From positions 62,001 through 126,000 of the forward strand of contig JAFEFC010000041.1 in the NCBI GenBank assembly GCA_018240785.1: a DNA stretch of 64,000 nt, in the 5' to 3' direction. The notes beneath the pieces are model-generated. The model searched no databases. It was not told the DNA's origin and saw only the letters and a program-made list of their open reading frames with translations. Made by a program: the position numbers and the translations under genes. Source of the stretch: Pseudomonadota bacterium. GTDB lineage: Bacteria > Pseudomonadota > Gammaproteobacteria > Burkholderiales > Rhodocyclaceae. Of the stretch, positions 18,028 to 27,200 are shown piece by piece (positions within the stretch are counted from its first letter, which is position 1; each line of letters begins with the position of its first letter).

Positions 18028-20835
18028 ATGACCAAGCTGTTTAGCCCCCTTCTGCTGCCCGCTGCCATCGTGCTCAGCCTGATCGCACCCCTGCGGACGG
18101 CGATGGCCGACCCCGCCGCGGCGAGTCGATTTTACGAGGATGGCCTTGCCCGCTACCAGAAGCAGGACGTCGCCGGCGCCATCCTGCAATTGAAGAATGC
18201 GCTGCAGCAGGATCGAAACATGCTCGCCGCCCACCTGCTGCTGGGAAGTGCCTATCTGTACGATGGCGATGTCGGCCCGGCGGAAGTCGAATTTGCCGAA
18301 GCACTGCGCCTTGGCGTGAATCGCGCCGAAGTGGCCGTGCCGCTTGCGCGCATCTACCTGTTGCAGGGGCGGCCCGGGAAGCTGATCGAATCGGTCCTGC
18401 CCGACGGCTTGCCTGCGGGTGTGAGGCTTGAAATTCTGACGCTGCGCGGCACGGCCTACGCCGCGCTGGGCAAGCGCGACGAGGCCGAACGTAGCTTCAC
18501 CGAGGCGCGTGCCATCGATCCGGCTTCCCCGGTGCCGCTTGTGCGCGAGGTGCCGATGCTGATCGCTGCAGGCCGGATCGACCTTGCGCGCGAGCGCGCT
18601 GCCAAGTCGGTGCAGCTCGGCCCCGCCCACGCCGGCGCCTACAACGCGCGGGGCTCGGTGGCGCACGCCACCGGCGACATCGCTGCCGCACTGAAGGACT
18701 ATGAGCGCGCCATCGAACTGCAGCCGAGCCTGATCGACGCCCGCGTCGCGCGCGCCGGCATCCTGATCGACCTCGGTCGCGACGCCGAAGCGCGGACCGA
18801 TCTTGACGATCTCGCCAAGGATGGACCGATCGAGCCGCGCGTGTCCTATCTGCAAGCCCTGCTCGCCAGTCGCCGTGGCGATGCGGCCCAGGCGACGAAG
18901 CATCTCGAGGAGGCGGCACGACTCGTCGACGCGCTGCCGATGGAGTGGCTGGCGGGCCACGAGCAGTTGCTGATGGTGGGCGCGCTCGCGCACCACGCCG
19001 GTCGCCAGTACGAAAAGGCGCGCAAGTACCTGGATACGCTGGTTGCGCGCTATCCGCGAAATGTCGGCGCGCGCAAGCTGCTTGCATCCATCTTTGTCGA
19101 GACGGGCGATCATGCGCGGGCCACGACCTTGCTCGAACAGGTGCTGCGCGTGCAGCCGGACGATCCGCAGGCGCTGCATCTGCTAGGGCGGGTTTACCTG
19201 GCCCAGAAGCGATACGCGAAGGCGACTGAACTGCTCGAACGGGTCGCGCCCGGGGGCGACGCCGGCGCGCAGGCCTCGCTCGGACTGAGCCGCCTCGGGC
19301 AGGGCGATGTTTCGGCGGCAACCCGGAACCTGCTCGCCGCATTCGACAAGACACCGGGTGATCTCGGCCTGGCGATCACCTTGTCGAACACGCTGATGCG
19401 GCAGGGCAACTCGAAGAAGGCGCTGGAAGTTGCCCAGCGCGCCAATGCTGCACTTCCGGGTAACCCGGCTGCGCTGAACCTTCTCGGGGCGATCAAGGGG
19501 GGTGCGGGTGACCGCGGCGGGGCCCGCATCGCCTATGCGGAGGCCCTGAAGCAGGAGCCCGGGTTCACCCCTGCGCGCCTGAATCTTGCCCGACTCGATG
19601 CTGCCGAGGGGCGCCTCGACGACGCGCGTCGGACCTACACCGAAATGCTGAAGAAGGACAAACGCGATGCGACTGCGATGTACGAGTCCGCACTTCTCGA
19701 GCAGCGCGCAGGCCGGCCCGTTGACGCCATGCGCTGGCTGGAGAAGGCGTGGGCCGAGCGACCCAATGATGCTCGCATCGGGTTGGCACTGATCGAGGCC
19801 AAGGCTCTGGCTGGCGATCGGCCGGGCGCGCTGGAGGCGGCGAAAGCTCTGGCGGCACGGCGTGGCGGGGATCTCGCCGTGCTCGCCGCACTGTCGCAGG
19901 CCCAACTGGACGCCGGCGACGCCAAGTCGGCACAGCAGACGCTGCGCGAGATGACGCGGTTGGCAGAGTTCGATCCCGGAGCCCAGGTCCGGGTCGGCCG
20001 CCTGCAGTTGGCTGCAGGCAATCCGGCGGGCGCGCAATATTGTGCGGAGAAGGCCCTCGCGGGACGCCCCGGCGACGCGGGCGCCCTGATCCTGGCAGCA
20101 GAAGCTGCGATGGCAGCCAGGGACATCGGCAAGGCACGAGAGTACGTCAAGGCCTTGCGCGACCGACACCCTGCCAACGTCGAGGGCCTGCGGCTCAGTG
20201 GCGATTTGGCGCTCGTGGCCGGCCGGCACGTCGACGCCGAAGAAGCCTATCGCGAAGCGGCGCGCCTCCAGCCCTCCGGTGTGCGGGCCCTGAGCCTTGC
20301 ACGTGCCCAGATGGCGCAAGGCAAGCGTGCGCAAGCCATTGCGACCCTCGAGACGCGGCTGCAGCAGCGCGGTGACGATGCGACGGTGCGGCAGGCCCTG
20401 GCGGAACTGCACATGCGAGCAGGAAACTGGCCCGCGGCCGCGCGCGAGTACCGCGTCCTGGTCGACAAGGGGGCGGCGGATCCCGGGGCGCTCAACAACT
20501 ACGCGCTCGTGTTGCACGAGCAAGGGGATGCGCAGGCGCTGACCATGGCGGAGAAGGCCCACGCTCTCGCCCCCTCGGACCCGAACGTGGTGGATACCTA
20601 CGGCTGGCTGCTGACGCGCGCCGGGCGCAGGGAGGAGGGCATGCGCTACCTGCGGGAGGCGAGATTGCGTGCCCCTGACAACATCGAGATCCGCTACCAC
20701 TTGGCACGCGCTCTGCACGAATCGGGTCGCAGTGCCGAAGCACGGTCCGAACTGGTGGACGTTTCAGCCATGCCCGCAGCGGCGGTTTCCGAGCAAGTCA
20801 GCAGCTTCCTGCGCGAGATCAATTCCGCCAAATAG
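18028..20835 (+). CDS. prsT: PrsT-like PEP-CTERM system TPR-repeat protein
   Basis: A 935-residue exported protein consisting almost wholly of tetratricopeptide repeats (about 20, for example AALKDYERAIELQPS and EEAYREAARLQPSG). This is the architecture and length of PrsT, which accompanies PEP-CTERM/exosortase exopolysaccharide loci and probably scaffolds envelope or polysaccharide assembly. The N-terminus is a plain signal peptide (MTKLFSPLLLPAAIVLSLIA, cut near AMADP). I see no lipobox cysteine, although PrsT relatives are usually lipoproteins. A PEP-CTERM protein gene follows at 131 bases. No exosortase is in the window. Confidence 0.85.
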   Translation: MTKLFSPLLLPAAIVLSLIAPLRTAMADPAAASRFYEDGLARYQKQDVAGAILQLKNALQQDRNMLAAHLLLGSAYLYDGDVGPAEVEFAEALRLGVNRAEVAVPLARIYLLQGRPGKLIESVLPDGLPAGVRLEILTLRGTAYAALGKRDEAERSFTEARAIDPASPVPLVREVPMLIAAGRIDLARERAAKSVQLGPAHAGAYNARGSVAHATGDIAAALKDYERAIELQPSLIDARVARAGILIDLGRDAEARTDLDDLAKDGPIEPRVSYLQALLASRRGDAAQATKHLEEAARLVDALPMEWLAGHEQLLMVGALAHHAGRQYEKARKYLDTLVARYPRNVGARKLLASIFVETGDHARATTLLEQVLRVQPDDPQALHLLGRVYLAQKRYAKATELLERVAPGGDAGAQASLGLSRLGQGDVSAATRNLLAAFDKTPGDLGLAITLSNTLMRQGNSKKALEVAQRANAALPGNPAALNLLGAIKGGAGDRGGARIAYAEALKQEPGFTPARLNLARLDAAEGRLDDARRTYTEMLKKDKRDATAMYESALLEQRAGRPVDAMRWLEKAWAERPNDARIGLALIEAKALAGDRPGALEAAKALAARRGGDLAVLAALSQAQLDAGDAKSAQQTLREMTRLAEFDPGAQVRVGRLQLAAGNPAGAQYCAEKALAGRPGDAGALILAAEAAMAARDIGKAREYVKALRDRHPANVEGLRLSGDLALVAGRHVDAEEAYREAARLQPSGVRALSLARAQMAQGKRAQAIATLETRLQQRGDDATVRQALAELHMRAGNWPAAAREYRVLVDKGAADPGALNNYALVLHEQGDAQALTMAEKAHALAPSDPNVVDTYGWLLTRAGRREEGMRYLREARLRAPDNIEIRYHLARALHESGRSAEARSELVDVSAMPAAAVSEQVSSFLREINSAK

Positions 20836-20915
20836 ATGTCGACGATTCTTACAATTTTCCCTATCGGTCGCGTGCCTCCGAAAATAAATTGATATTTTTC
20901 AGTTGCTTGAGTAAT

Positions 20916-20930
20916 TGGGCCATTTCTTGC
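20916..20930 (+). promoter_or_regulatory. Sigma-54 (-24/-12) promoter of the PEP-CTERM gene
   Basis: TGGGCCATTTCTTGC has the invariant GG and GC pairs at exactly sigma-54 spacing (G at 20918, G at 20929, 11 apart). The predicted transcript start near 20941 leaves a leader of about 26 bases with a GGAGA ribosome site before the ATG at 20967. RpoN control fits what is reported for PEP-CTERM genes under PrsK/PrsR in related genera. Confidence 0.7.
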
Positions 20931-20966
20931 TTAAAGCGGCTGACAGCGCTCACCTGGAGATTCATC

Positions 20967-21878
20967 ATGTTCCCCCGTATTTCTCTGACGCTCACGGCTG
21001 CTGCCGTGCTGGCCCTGGCACCGGCCGTGGCGCAGGCGGCGACGAATTGGTCCTTCAATCTCCAGTCGACCGCGCCGACATCGACGACACCCGGCGATGC
21101 GTCCAGTTACGGCAATTCCCGTACCTACACCGCATCGGGCGTGACGGTGGGAGTGAGTGCCTATTCGAATACGGGGATAAACCCCGGTGCTGCTGGTCAG
21201 GTGACTCAGGACAATAGCAACGCCAACCAATTGGAGACTGCCAGGCTTGCGTATGATCCGACTTGGCAGGGGCTTGGCGCCTATAACCGGGACGCCGGTG
21301 GTACAAGCACGGGCACCGCGGGGACCGATTATCAGGAAGGTCAGAGTCCGGAACACTCCTTCGACAATAACGAGCGCGCCGACTCGGCACTGCTGTCGTT
21401 CGGCACGAGTGTCAACCTGACCAGCATTACCTTCGGCTGGTGGAATACCGATAGCGACTTCTATGTGCTCGCCTACACCGGTGCCGGTACGCCGACGTTG
21501 ACGGGGCTCACGTATGCAACCCTTTCCGGCTGGACGCTGGTGGGCAACTACTCCAATGCGGGCGGAAGTACCGCGGGCGGCGCGTTCACGACGACGCTCG
21601 GAACGGCGGTTACCTCAAGCTACTGGCTCATCGGCGCGGGTGGATTCACGGTCGGCACCGGTGTCAATTCCGGCGACGTGTCCGGTGGGAGCTACCTCGC
21701 CTTGGATTCAACATCGACGACGAAGAGGTTCGATTACCTCAAGCTCACCAGCATCGCCGGGACGACGAACGGCGGCACGTTCCCGCCTGCCGGTGTGCCC
21801 GAGCCTGGCTCGCTTGCGCTGGCCGGAGCGGCCTTCGTCGGCATGATGGGTCTACGCCGCCGCAAGGCCGTGGCCTGA
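20967..21878 (+). CDS. PEP-CTERM sorting-domain surface protein
   Basis: A 303-residue secreted protein with a signal peptide (MFPRISLTLTAAAVLALAPA, AQA cleavage near 24) and a C-terminal PEP-CTERM signal: VPEPGS (277-282), a hydrophobic stretch (LALAGAAFVGMMGL) and RRRK. Such tails are processed by an exosortase (EpsH/XrtA) and the proteins take part in exopolysaccharide, biofilm or floc formation. The body is Ser/Thr/Gly/Asn-rich and beta-like, with no recognised domain. Start at ATG 20967 behind GGAGA. It has its own sigma-54 promoter and an intrinsic terminator, so it is a single-gene unit. Confidence 0.9.
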   Translation: MFPRISLTLTAAAVLALAPAVAQAATNWSFNLQSTAPTSTTPGDASSYGNSRTYTASGVTVGVSAYSNTGINPGAAGQVTQDNSNANQLETARLAYDPTWQGLGAYNRDAGGTSTGTAGTDYQEGQSPEHSFDNNERADSALLSFGTSVNLTSITFGWWNTDSDFYVLAYTGAGTPTLTGLTYATLSGWTLVGNYSNAGGSTAGGAFTTTLGTAVTSSYWLIGAGGFTVGTGVNSGDVSGGSYLALDSTSTTKRFDYLKLTSIAGTTNGGTFPPAGVPEPGSLALAGAAFVGMMGLRRRKAVA

Positions 21879-21921
21879 TCGGCTGGATAACAGAAACCCG
21901 GAAGGGTTCAGGGAGGAAGAG

Positions 21922-21950
21922 TCGGCGCCTTCGGGCGCCGATTCTTTTTT
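21922..21950 (+). terminator. Intrinsic terminator of the PEP-CTERM gene
   Basis: The 8-bp stem TCGGCGCC / GGCGCCGA with a TTCG tetraloop is followed by TTCTTTTTT. It is a strong Rho-independent terminator on the plus strand. Confidence 0.9.
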
Positions 21951-21958
21951 GGATTCGA

Positions 21959-23773
21959 TCACGCCGCGGCGCTCGCCTGGTCCTCTTCCTGCTGCTGCAA
22001 CAGCCACATCTGCGCGTAGGCGCCGCCGATCGCCAGCAGTGCCGCATGGCGGCCGCGCTCGACGATGCGGCCGGCCTCGAGCACGATGATTTCGTCGGCG
22101 TCCATGATGGTCGACAGCCGGTGCGCGATGACCAGCGCGGTGCGGCCTTCGGCGGCGCGCTCGATCTGGGCCTGGATGGCCTTCTCGGTCTTGGAGTCGA
22201 GCGCTGAGGTGGCCTCGTCGAAGATCAGGATGGCGGGGTTCTTCAGCAGTGCGCGGGCGATGGCGACGCGCTGCTTTTCGCCGCCGGAGAGCTTCAGGCC
22301 GCGCTCGCCGACGCGTGTCTCGTAGCCGTCGGGCAACTGGCGGATGAAGTCCTCGAGCTGGGCGGCGCGCGCGGCGGCTTCGACTTCCTCGCGGCTGGCC
22401 TCGGGGCGGCCGTACTGGATGTTGTAGAAGAGTGTGTCGTTGAACAGCACCGTGTCCTGCGGCACGATGCCGATCGCCGAACGCAGGCTGTGCTGGCTGA
22501 GCTGGCGCAGGTCGTGGCCGTTGATGCGGATCGCGCCCTGCTGCACGTCGTAGAAGCGGTACAGCAGGCGCGCCAGGGTCGATTTGCCGGACCCCGAATG
22601 GCCGACCACCGCGACGGTGCTGCCGGCCGGAATCTCGAAATCGACGTCGAACAGGATCGGGCGCTTGGTGTCGTAGGCGAAGCCGACATGCTCGAAGCGC
22701 ACGCTGGCGGGGCCAGCGGGCAGGTCCAGGGCATCGGGCGCATCGGCGATCTCGCGGTGCTGGTGCATGAGCCCGAACATGCGTTCGATGTCGGTCAGCG
22801 ACTGACGGATCTCGCGGTACAGCACCCCCAGGAAGTTCAGCGGGATGTAGAGCTGAATCAGGAAGGCATTCACCAGCACGATGTCGCCGATCGTCATCGT
22901 GCCGGCCGCCACGCGCACGGTGGCCTGCCACATCATCGCGGTGACCGCGACGGCGATGATCGCCGCCTGGCCGACGTTGAGCGCCGACAGCGAATACTGA
23001 TTGGTGATCTGCGCCTGGATCCACTTCTGCAACTGCTCGTCGTAGCGGCGCGCCTCGTACTCCTCGTTGTTGAAGTACTTGACCGTCTCGAAGTTGATGA
23101 GGCTGTCGATGGCGCGCGAATTGGCCGCGGAATCGAGCTCGTTGGCCTGGCGGCGCAGCGCGGTGCGCCAGTTGGTGACGCGGATGGTGAATACGACATA
23201 GAGCACCAGCGCGCCCAGCGTGATGAGCGCGAACACCGCGTCGTAGCGCACCAGCAGGATGCCGATGACCAGCCCGATCTCGATCAGCGTCGGCAGGATG
23301 GAATACAGCGTGTAGCTGATCAGGGAGCCGACCGAACGCGTGCCGCGCTCGATATCTCGCGTCAGCCCGCCGGTCTGGCGTTCGAGGTGGAAGCGCAGCG
23401 ACAGCGAATGCAGGTGGCGGAAGGTGCGCAGCGTGATCTCGCGCACCGACTGCTGGGTGACGCGGGCGAAGACGATCTCGCGCAGTTCGGTGAATAGCGA
23501 AGTGGAAAATCTCAGCACGCCATAGGCCAGCAACAGCGCGGCCGGCACGACGACCAGCGCCTGCTGCGGCGTGATCGACAGCGCGTCGATCACGCCCTTG
23601 AAGATCAGCGGTACCGCCACGTTGGCGCCCTTGGCCGCCACCAGGCAGGCGAGCGCGAACAGTACGCGGCCCTTGTAGGCGAGGATGAAGGGCAGCAGGC
23701 TCTTGATCGTCTGCCAGTCGTGGCGGCTCGTCGGCTCGGGGCCGGGCAGGGCGGCGGATGGGGCGCGTCTCAT
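21959..23773 (-). CDS. Atm1/HMT1-type ABC exporter (fused permease-ATPase)
   Basis: A 604-residue half-transporter. An N-terminal membrane domain of six helices (about 30-315) carries the Atm1-type elements (FETVKYFNNEEYEARRYD). The ATPase domain has Walker A GHSGSGKST (near 386), signature LSGGEKQR and Walker B ILIFDEATSALDSK. Atm1-class exporters work as inner-membrane homodimers and export glutathione-linked or sulfur-containing compounds and heavy-metal conjugates. The FNNE/YEARR region is the best reason for placing it here rather than with MsbA. It is a single gene, convergent with the PEP-CTERM gene; its promoter would lie in the upstream repeat-bearing gap. Confidence 0.88.
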   Translation of the reverse strand: MRRAPSAALPGPEPTSRHDWQTIKSLLPFILAYKGRVLFALACLVAAKGANVAVPLIFKGVIDALSITPQQALVVVPAALLLAYGVLRFSTSLFTELREIVFARVTQQSVREITLRTFRHLHSLSLRFHLERQTGGLTRDIERGTRSVGSLISYTLYSILPTLIEIGLVIGILLVRYDAVFALITLGALVLYVVFTIRVTNWRTALRRQANELDSAANSRAIDSLINFETVKYFNNEEYEARRYDEQLQKWIQAQITNQYSLSALNVGQAAIIAVAVTAMMWQATVRVAAGTMTIGDIVLVNAFLIQLYIPLNFLGVLYREIRQSLTDIERMFGLMHQHREIADAPDALDLPAGPASVRFEHVGFAYDTKRPILFDVDFEIPAGSTVAVVGHSGSGKSTLARLLYRFYDVQQGAIRINGHDLRQLSQHSLRSAIGIVPQDTVLFNDTLFYNIQYGRPEASREEVEAAARAAQLEDFIRQLPDGYETRVGERGLKLSGGEKQRVAIARALLKNPAILIFDEATSALDSKTEKAIQAQIERAAEGRTALVIAHRLSTIMDADEIIVLEAGRIVERGRHAALLAIGGAYAQMWLLQQQEEDQASAAA

Positions 23774-23966
23774 CGGTGGGGTCCGGGATAGGTTCGATGC
23801 GTCAGCCGGTCTGTCGGCAGGTGCGTGTTGCGGTGGCGAAGGTAGATATCTGCGCGCATGGCGCGAATGACACCGACAGGATCCTGCAGGCAGGGGAGAT
23901 TCTGTTGTGGCTGGCAGCGGGCGTCAAACCGCCGTTTCGAGGGGGTCTGAGGAGGACTCGTAATCC

Positions 23967-24071
23967 GGTCTGGCGGCGGGGGATGCGCTCCGCGTCCTGC
24001 GCAACTCGACCTCGCTTCGCTCAGGACTCGGACAGTGCTCGTGCGCTCCACGCGTCCCCCGCCGCCAGACC
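23967..24071. repeat. Long palindromic repeat, copy C
   Basis: Perfect 17-bp arms (23967-23983 with 24055-24071) enclose a core with TGCGCAACTCGACC and CTCGGACAGTGCTCG. The core resembles that of copies A and B in the cysD-cysN gap, while the arm sequences differ. Conserved core with variable arms suggests a mobile or processed repeat family. Confidence 0.65.
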
Positions 24072-24176
24072 TGCCGCGTTGCGAGTCCCAGCCGTTCCCG
24101 CAAGCACATCGGGGTGAGATACCTCAGAGGAACCGGTGGCGAGACGCGCGGGTGAGCGATGTTCCGATGCAGGTTA

Positions 24177-24209
24177 AAAAAAACCTCGCCCGCGGTGTGC
24201 GGGAGAGGT
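24177..24209 (-). terminator. Intrinsic terminator of the indolepyruvate oxidoreductase gene
   Basis: On the minus strand CCTCTCCCGC pairs with GCGGGCGAGG (one mismatch, small loop) and is followed by eight T residues. It is a strong terminator about 70 bases past the stop. Confidence 0.85.
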
Positions 24210-24281
24210 CAAGAGGGAGTTCTTTTCGCCGGCGTCGGGCGGTCCCGCCCGGAGGCAGAACCACCCTGGCCGGGCGATGGG

Positions 24282-27200
24282 TCAGGCGGCGACGCGAGCC
24301 GGCTGCGGATTGCGGAAGGCCGCGAGCAGCTTGGCCTCCTTCTCCTTCGCCAGATGGACGTGCTTCTCCTTGACGTGGCCGTAGCCGCGGACGTCGTCCG
24401 GCACGCTGGCCAGTTGCACCGCGGTCGCCAGGTTGTCGCGGTTCAGCTTGCCGGCGATCTCGTCGAGCAGCTTGCTGTAGTCCTCGATCGCCTGGCGCTC
24501 CTGGCGACGCTCCTCGGTCTTGCCGAAGATGTCCCACTTGCCGCCGCGCAGGTTCTTGAACTTCGCCAGGTGACGGAAGGCCTTCAGCACCCACGGGCCG
24601 TACTTCTGCTTGATCAGCTCGCCGGTTTCCGGGTCGCGCTTCGAGAACAGCGGCGGGGCGAGGTTGTACTCGACCGTGTAGCCGTTCGGGAACTGCGCAT
24701 CCAGCTCGGCCAGGAAGGCCGGGTCGGAGTGCAGGCGGGCGACTTCGTACTCGTCCTTGTACGCCATCAGCTTGTAGAAGTAGCGGGCGGCGGCTTCGGT
24801 CAGCGCGGTGCTCTCGGGCGCCACGCGCTTCTCGGCCTCCAGCACGCCCTTGATCTTGGCAGCGTAGCGGCGCGCGTAGTCGGCATCCTGGTACTCGATC
24901 AGGTCGGCCACACGGATTTCCAGCAGACGGCGAACTTCGCCGCTGGCACCGACGGTGTCGACGATCTGGCGCGCTTCCGGCGTCAGTTCCGGCAGCTTGG
25001 GCGCATGGGCTTCGTACTTGTGGATCTCGGCCTTGACGAAGTCGAGGTCGACCACCGCCATGCGGCCCCACTTCAACGCCAGCAGGCTCATCTCGACGCC
25101 GACGCCGGCCTGCTTGATGGCGGCTTCGATCGAGGCGGCGCTGATCGGCAGGGCGCCGGCCTGGTAGGCCACGCCGACCATGAACATGTTGGTCGCCATG
25201 CTGTCTGCGAACAGGCCTTCAGCCAGCGTCTGCGCGTCCATGTAGACGTTGTCGTTCTTGCGCGTCACACGGTCGATGCCGCGGGTCAGGCCGCCGGTGG
25301 CGGGGAACTGGACCGCCTTGTCCGATACCATGTAGCCGGTGGGCGCCTGGCCGGTCGACACGATGGCGATCGTGCGGTCCGGGTGGCACTTGTCGAGGTT
25401 CTTGGCATCGGTGGCGTTCAGGATGTCGAAGCCGAGGTACAGATCGGTGCTGCCGTCGGAGATCTTGTTCGACCCCTCGAACGGCGTGCTGGTGACCTTG
25501 ATGTCCGAGATCACGGCGCCGCCCTTCTGCGCCAGGCCGGTCTGGTCGAGGCCGATCGCATACTTGCCGTCGATGCGCGCGGCGTTGGCGATGGTGGCAG
25601 CCACCGTCACCGAGCCGGTGCCGCCGATGCCCATCACGTGGGCACCGAAGTTGTCCGGATTCACCTTGAACACCGGATCCGGCAGGTTGCGGTCGAGCGC
25701 CGGCAGGCGGCCCTTCTTCTTCTTCTTGCCATCGCCTTCGGCCGGGGCGGCGTTCGGCGTGATGGTCAGGAAGGACGGGCAGAAGCCCTTCACGCAGGAG
25801 TAATCCTTGTTGCACGACGGCTGGTGGATGCGCGTCTTGCGGCCGAACTCGGTCTGCACCGGCTCGACCGACATGCAGTTGGACTTCTGCCCGCAGTCAC
25901 CGCAGCCTTCGCACACGCGCTCGTTGATCACCATGCGCGCTTCCGGCTCGTAGGCCTTGCCACGGCCGCGCTGGCGGCGCAGTTCGGCGGCGCATTCCTG
26001 GTCGTGGATCAGCACCGTCGTGCCTTCGGTGGCAGCCAGCACCTTCTGCGCTTCCATGATGCGGTCGCGGTGCCAGACTTCGGTGTTGCCGACGAGGTTG
26101 ACGCCGTTGTAGCGGCTCAGGTCCTCGGCGGTGACGATCACGCGCTTGACGCCGTTGGCGATCAGCTCGGACACCATCGCGCGCACCGGCTCCGCACCCA
26201 TGATCTCCTGGCCGCCCGTCATCGAGGTGTGGCTGTTGAAGAGGATCTTGAAGGTGATGTTGGTGTTGGTCGCCGCACAGTAGCGCACCGCCAGGCTGCC
26301 GGAGTGCGCGTAGGTGCCATCGCCCATGTTCTGGAAGATGTGCTTGGTATCGGTGAAGTTCTGCATGCCGATCCACTGCGTGCCTTCGGCGCCCATGTGG
26401 GTGCCCATCACCACGCCGCGGTTCATCCACATCGCCATCGTGTGGCAGCCGATGCCGGCCGACACGACACTGCCGTCAGGCGCCTTGGTCGAGGTGTTGT
26501 GCGGGCAGCCCGAGCAATACCAGGCCGAGCGGCCCAGCGTGGTCAGCGAGTTGCGGCTGTGGATCTCGTCCAAGCGCTTGATCCAGGCTTCGGCCGACTC
26601 CAGCTTCGCCTTGCGCGACATGCGCGCATGCAGTGCGCGGACGATGATGTCGGACTCGAATTCGCTGTGGAAGGGCAGCAGGTCGCGGCCTTCCTCGTCA
26701 CGCTTGCCGACGATGCGGGGTGCGTTGACGGTGCCGTAGAGGATTTCCTTCGCGAACAGCTCGATGAAGGGGCGCTTCTCCTCGATGACGAAGATCTCTT
26801 CCAGGCCCTTGGCGAAGTCCTTGATGTCCTGCGGTTGCAGCGGGTGCAGCATGCCGATCTTGAGGATGCGGATGCCGTAACGGCGCAGCGCGTCGTCGTC
26901 CAGGCCCATCTCGAGGAAGGCCTGGCGCAGGTCGTGGTAGGTCTTGCCGGCGGTGATGATCCCCAGCCAGGCGTCGGCGTTGGGCAGCACGACCTTGTTC
27001 AGGTTGTTCTCGCGCGCATACTGGCGGGCCATTTCGTGGCGCGCGTAATACAGCGTGCGCTCCATGTCGAGCGCGTCCTTGCGCACGTTCATGCCCAGGT
27101 TGACTTCGGGCACGTAGGGCTTGCCGTCGAGTTCCACCACCGGGGTGATGAACTTCATGCGATCCGGGTCGACGAGGGCGCTGCCGCTGCCGTCGGCTAC

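Larger units (their letters stand above)
23774..24281. other. 508-base gap: palindromic repeat C and the ior terminator
   Basis: No gene is supported. The gap lies between the divergent starts/ends of the Atm1-type gene and the indolepyruvate oxidoreductase gene. It contains one 105-base palindrome and one strong minus-strand terminator (both entered). The remainder shows nothing I can name. Confidence 0.6.

Noticed and set aside
23774-24281. Small coding genes in the Atm1-ior gap
   Set aside because: The open frames here cross the palindrome and the terminator and have no ribosome sites.
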